Notes under the pieces: model-generated | What the model was told of the DNA's origin: nothing | What the model saw: the letters and a program-made list of their open reading frames with translations, nothing else | Database searches by the model: none | Part shown: positions 61,105-64,000 of the stretch, piece after piece | Position numbering within the stretch: position 1 is the stretch's first letter | Layout of the letters: each line of letters begins with the position of its first letter | Source of the DNA: Paragonimus westermani | Taxonomy: Eukaryota; Platyhelminthes; Trematoda; Plagiorchiida; Troglotrematidae | Direction of reading: 5' to 3' | NCBI GenBank assembly: GCA_008508345.1 | Contig: QNGE01000104.1 | Span: 154,623-218,622, forward strand | DNA: 64,000 nucleotides | Position numbers and translations under genes: made by a program

Positions 61105-61186
61105 CGCAGGATGGAAATGTGATAGTATGATCCGAATCGCCTGGTCCACATGCATATCACGCATGTTAATCAGTTGCAAGTATTCC
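61105..61186 (-). CDS. IQSEC: BRAG/IQSEC-like Arf-GEF, short Sec7 exon
   Basis: 82 nt between CTCGCAG and GTGAGT. It reads EYLQLINMRDMHVDQAIRII followed by LSHFHPA and runs straight into GESQKI of the next exon, the region that is typically FRLPGE in other Sec7 domains (here FHPAGE). The first base completes the Arg codon opened by the upstream exon. The exon lies under a larger ORF but its splice sites and phase are unambiguous. Confidence 0.92.
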
Positions 61187-61440
61187 CTGCGAGGCAGAAT
61201 GTCAGATAAATGTGTGAGAATGGTATAGCTAAACAACTACAAATAACCTGTTAAATCTATTCGTTCGGTGGTTTCCGGTTTTAACTAGACGTTTAAGAAC
61301 TGATCAGAACGCGGCAACCAGAACCGGCATGACTTTTAGCCACCTAGGGGGAGTAAACTATCGGATGACATTAACAGTCGGCTGCTCAGTTGTTCGCTTA
61401 TCAAAAGTTTTCAGAACACTCAGTGACGAAGGATTGCGCC

Positions 61441-61504
61441 ACTTAACATACATCTTAACTTAACATACTTAACTTAACTTAACATAACTTAACTTAACAT
61501 ACAC
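61441..61504. repeat. Short tandem repeat, CTTAACTTAACATA-like
   Basis: Alternating ACTTAACATA and CTTAA units fill about 64 bases inside an intron of the Arf-GEF gene. Confidence 0.85.
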
Positions 61505-61642
61505 CTAATTTCGGTTAGGTGGCCAATATTAAAATGACTAACCACAGGGTGCCAATTAACTATCACATCGAAGTGATGGACGATAAACAAATCATTAGGT
61601 GCCCACTGGTTATTCGAATGACGACCAGATTTATGAACTGAC

Positions 61643-61804
61643 CTGAGCACACGGGAAGACATTGAGTCGTGAAGCGAACCAAAATAGTCACCGATAGCCT
61701 GCCTACTCAGGCCGTCTTGATAGAGAAGGAACCGGGCAATCGCTATTGGGACTGGAGCAAGTACACCATGTTCGATTAGATAATGCATGCCTTCGACAGG
61801 GTCT
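61643..61804 (-). CDS. IQSEC: BRAG/IQSEC-like Arf-GEF, Sec7 N-terminal exon
   Basis: 162 nt between ATTGTAG and GTCAGT. It reads DPVEGMHYLIEHGVLAPVPI, then ARFLLYQDGLSRQAIGDYFG and ends SSRVL plus two bases of an Arg codon. It aligns with the start of the BRAG Sec7 domain (the YLIERG...GLSR...IGEFLG pattern). Both flanking phases agree with the neighbouring exons. Confidence 0.94.
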
Positions 61805-61934
61805 CTACAATGGGAAACCGGAGAAAAGAATCAACGAAAACGGTAATTCTGTATTCATCAGGATTCAGCACGATGTAGAGACGGGTTCTTCATAACTAAG
61901 AAATTAATGGGTTTCAAGTGTCACAAAATCTTAC

Positions 61935-62636
61935 TTGTTGAATAAGGTTTTTCCGACAAATAAACAACATCGCTGTTTGGCTCGATTGAGCGATTTTCGT
62001 AAACGATTTGTCCATTCCGTGGTTGTGTTGGTCCTGGTAATTGCCGGTTTAGGAGACGGTTCCGAATTTAGTTCTTCCTCTTGTCCATTAGATTCGGTAG
62101 ATTCGGTTGGTTGGTATAATGAACTTAACTCAGATGACCATCCTGAATCTTGTCCGGTTGGTTTGCTCACTGAGAGACGATCTCCGCCATCATTTGTCCC
62201 ACTGCCAGTGCGACCGAAAAATATTATGTCGGGTCCAACCGATTTGAACGGCCTCATGGTTGGCGAGGATGCCACGAATTCGATGTCCGCTGAGGATGTA
62301 CTCGGTGTAATTGTGCTTGCAAAGGATAGTCTGTGCATGCACTGCGTGTTCGGATTGCACATACAATCCCAAGTCGAGGAATATGAAGAACGTTGCTCCT
62401 CAGAAGGGAATTGTAGGGTCTCTGAATGACGACAATCCGGATCGTATACAGGACCGTAGATACCTGTAGGCGGAACCACGAACGACAAGTGATCATCGTT
62501 GACAAAACGGTCCATGTGGGAGCTATCTTCATGAGTTGATGTGGTGGACTTGCCAGTTGATACCTTACTTAGTATGTGGTTGGTGTGCTGAGAAATATCC
62601 GGGTCAGGACCAGGATCAGCGGAAGAAGCGGTACAA
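61935..62636 (-). CDS. IQSEC: BRAG/IQSEC-like Arf-GEF, Ser/Thr-rich exon before Sec7
   Basis: 702 nt between CTTTGTAG and AA|GTAAGA. Most of the 233 codons are low-complexity and Ser/Thr/Pro-rich (for example HTNHILSKVSTGKSTTSTHE and PTESTESNGQEEELNSEPSP), as in the disordered regions of BRAG proteins. The last part, EWTNRLRKSLNRAKQRCCLF followed by VGKTLFNK, is basic and leads directly into the Sec7 domain. The first nucleotide completes a codon from an upstream exon not identified here. The N-terminal IQ motif expected of the family is not in this exon. Confidence 0.88.
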
Positions 62637-62749
62637 CTACAAAGTGGAAAGAAAAGATTGATAGATGAGCTTAATGTGAACGGGAAAAAATACGAAGCAA
62701 AATTCATTTTTCAGTCTATGCACACCATGCTCAAATATAGTGGTCCCCG

Positions 62750-63315
62750 ACTGAGTGACACATACCGTCATCTTTCCTGAGCATATGGTCGGTCAGGACA
62801 ATTCTAAGCCAACCGCTCTTTGTCTACGATTCGCCCAATCGATTTTCCCACTTGGGGGACAGGGTGTATGTTTGCCCATATGGTTCAGACAAGTGCTCAA
62901 TCGGCCAGACCAGCTGCTCACCATCAAAGCGTGGACGGCCGTCACCCACATGCCCGTATAAGTTGCCATCATCCTAGCTATGACCCCTATACGGTCCACG
63001 TGGGGTGTCTCTCGTGTCCACTGCTACGCTGGCGGAAAGACCCCACTTCATACAATCAGGTCACGTGCAGTCTCGTCGTCTATGCTGCCACCCTACCCCT
63101 CTCCCCTAACAGCTGTCCCGACACCTGGAGTTAGTGTGATCTGCACATGGGCATACACACACATTCACGCGCCTGCACAGTTAGGAAGGCGACGCACGTG
63201 CATTGCGATTCGAAAGGCCTCGTGTGCTCACAGGCAGAGCGAACAGGAATGTGAGCTTCACGTTCGCGGACTACCACCCTATCCACATAGGCAGGACAGT
63301 TTGATTCCACTGTAA
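62750..63315. other. GC-rich block upstream of the Arf-GEF exons, coding status unclear
   Basis: This block is much GC-richer than its flanks and open on both strands. On the minus strand one frame reads DDGNLYGHVGDGRPRFDGEQ, then LVWPIEHLSEPYGQTYTLSP and KWENRLGES. It is preceded, after a single in-frame TAG, by DTRDTPRGPYRGHS. On the + strand, 62820-63134 gives 104 codons rich in His, Pro and Ser. It is either an upstream exon of the Arf-GEF gene (minus strand) or an unrelated GC-rich repeat. No good splice pair was found. Confidence 0.35.
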
Positions 63316-64000
63316 CAGCAACCAGGTTTTCAATTTATATAGCGGAGTTACACACTGGGATTGCGTCAAACAACTAGCCCGCATGAACATTCTGTATCGC
63401 CTGCTTAGGCCCAGGTCACACGAATAATAGTGATCAAAAGTACAAGTGTAATCGGCAGTGGGAGGCCACAAACACGACCGTTAATTGTGTTATGTCCTGA
63501 TGGACTACTGGAAGAGAAAGGTGCATAGTAATTCATACTGTGCTTACCCCCTTCGAACCTGTGCAGCTACACAGTCTATACTTGCTTACATATCGCAAAA
63601 TCGCCGGTTATTTGAACGGCTCCTGGTTAAACTAAGCATGTATGAGAGTATTCATCCAACGTTTAGCCCAGCATGTTAGATAACAACAAAAACCATGTAG
63701 CCTAAAGATTGAAACTCAGCAATGTCATCAAATTCGTGACACAGTTAGTCGTACCAACTGAATGAACACGCTAGACACCACTTTAGCTCGATATATTCAT
63801 ATCTGACAGTTGATGTTAGTGGCAGTATAATTTAAACAATGTTCTTCTTGCTTGAAAGAAGTTTGACAGTTCGCTGTTAAAATGAAATGTAATTTTTGTC
63901 AGATAATTAGTTGGCCCACTGATCTTTATTGCACCTCACTTTCAGTACAATTAGCTAGATACTAGAAGTTCGCTGTCTAAGCAAACACACAAGAGGTACT
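63316..64000. other. Right-edge stretch
   Basis: AT-rich DNA. A 64-codon + strand ORF (63485-63679) has no recognisable features. The 5' exons of the Arf-GEF gene are expected beyond this edge. Confidence 0.4.

Noticed and set aside
62190..62532. Alternative ORFs on both strands over the Ser/Thr-rich Arf-GEF exon
   Set aside because: Only the 61935-62636 minus frame joins the Sec7 exons in phase.

Overview
The window looks like a gene-poor, intron-rich piece of a metazoan nuclear genome. A flatworm, probably a parasitic fluke, is my best guess. The grounds are composition (AT-leaning by eye), GT-AG introns of 0.5 to 4.5 kb, tRNA-like dispersed repeats, and divergent but clearly animal proteins. 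The species assignment is inference; the two conserved genes below are read directly from the sequence.

Left third (about 5.6-22.1 kb, + strand): a gamma-tubulin gene. Seven exons (exon 2 to the last) join in perfect reading phase and cover everything from human residue 17 to the C-terminus, plus an alanine-rich tail. Exon 1 (about 16 residues) was not found. Its introns hold a (TA)n microsatellite, one copy of a tRNA-like SINE, and a 28-bp-arm hairpin.

Middle (22-40 kb): mostly non-coding with repeat debris. There are a few exon-like blocks, a 74-residue ORF with a signal-peptide-like start (30.35 kb), another SINE copy and tRNA-like remnants.

40.8-42.6 kb (- strand): four exons that join in phase into a 168-residue protein I do not recognise. 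Two further well-bounded exons lie just downstream and may belong to it or to another gene.

47-52.4 kb: a repeat nest. It holds a (TTAA)n block flanked by direct repeats, three more SINE copies in both orientations, an inverted partial copy that makes a 58-bp foldback, and a GC-rich dispersed-repeat-like segment broken by a 141-nt assembly gap next to (AAT)n.

Right end (58.6-62.6 kb, - strand): the 3' part of a BRAG/IQSEC-type Arf guanine-nucleotide exchange factor gene. Five exons in perfect phase encode a Ser/Thr-rich region, a complete Sec7 domain and a PH domain, ending in a possible PDZ-binding tail. The N-terminal IQ-motif exons are not identified and probably lie beyond the right edge.

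The two recognised genes have no obvious joint pathway: gamma-tubulin nucleates microtubules and the BRAG protein activates Arf GTPases at membranes. No operon, CRISPR array or complete mobile-element ORF was seen.
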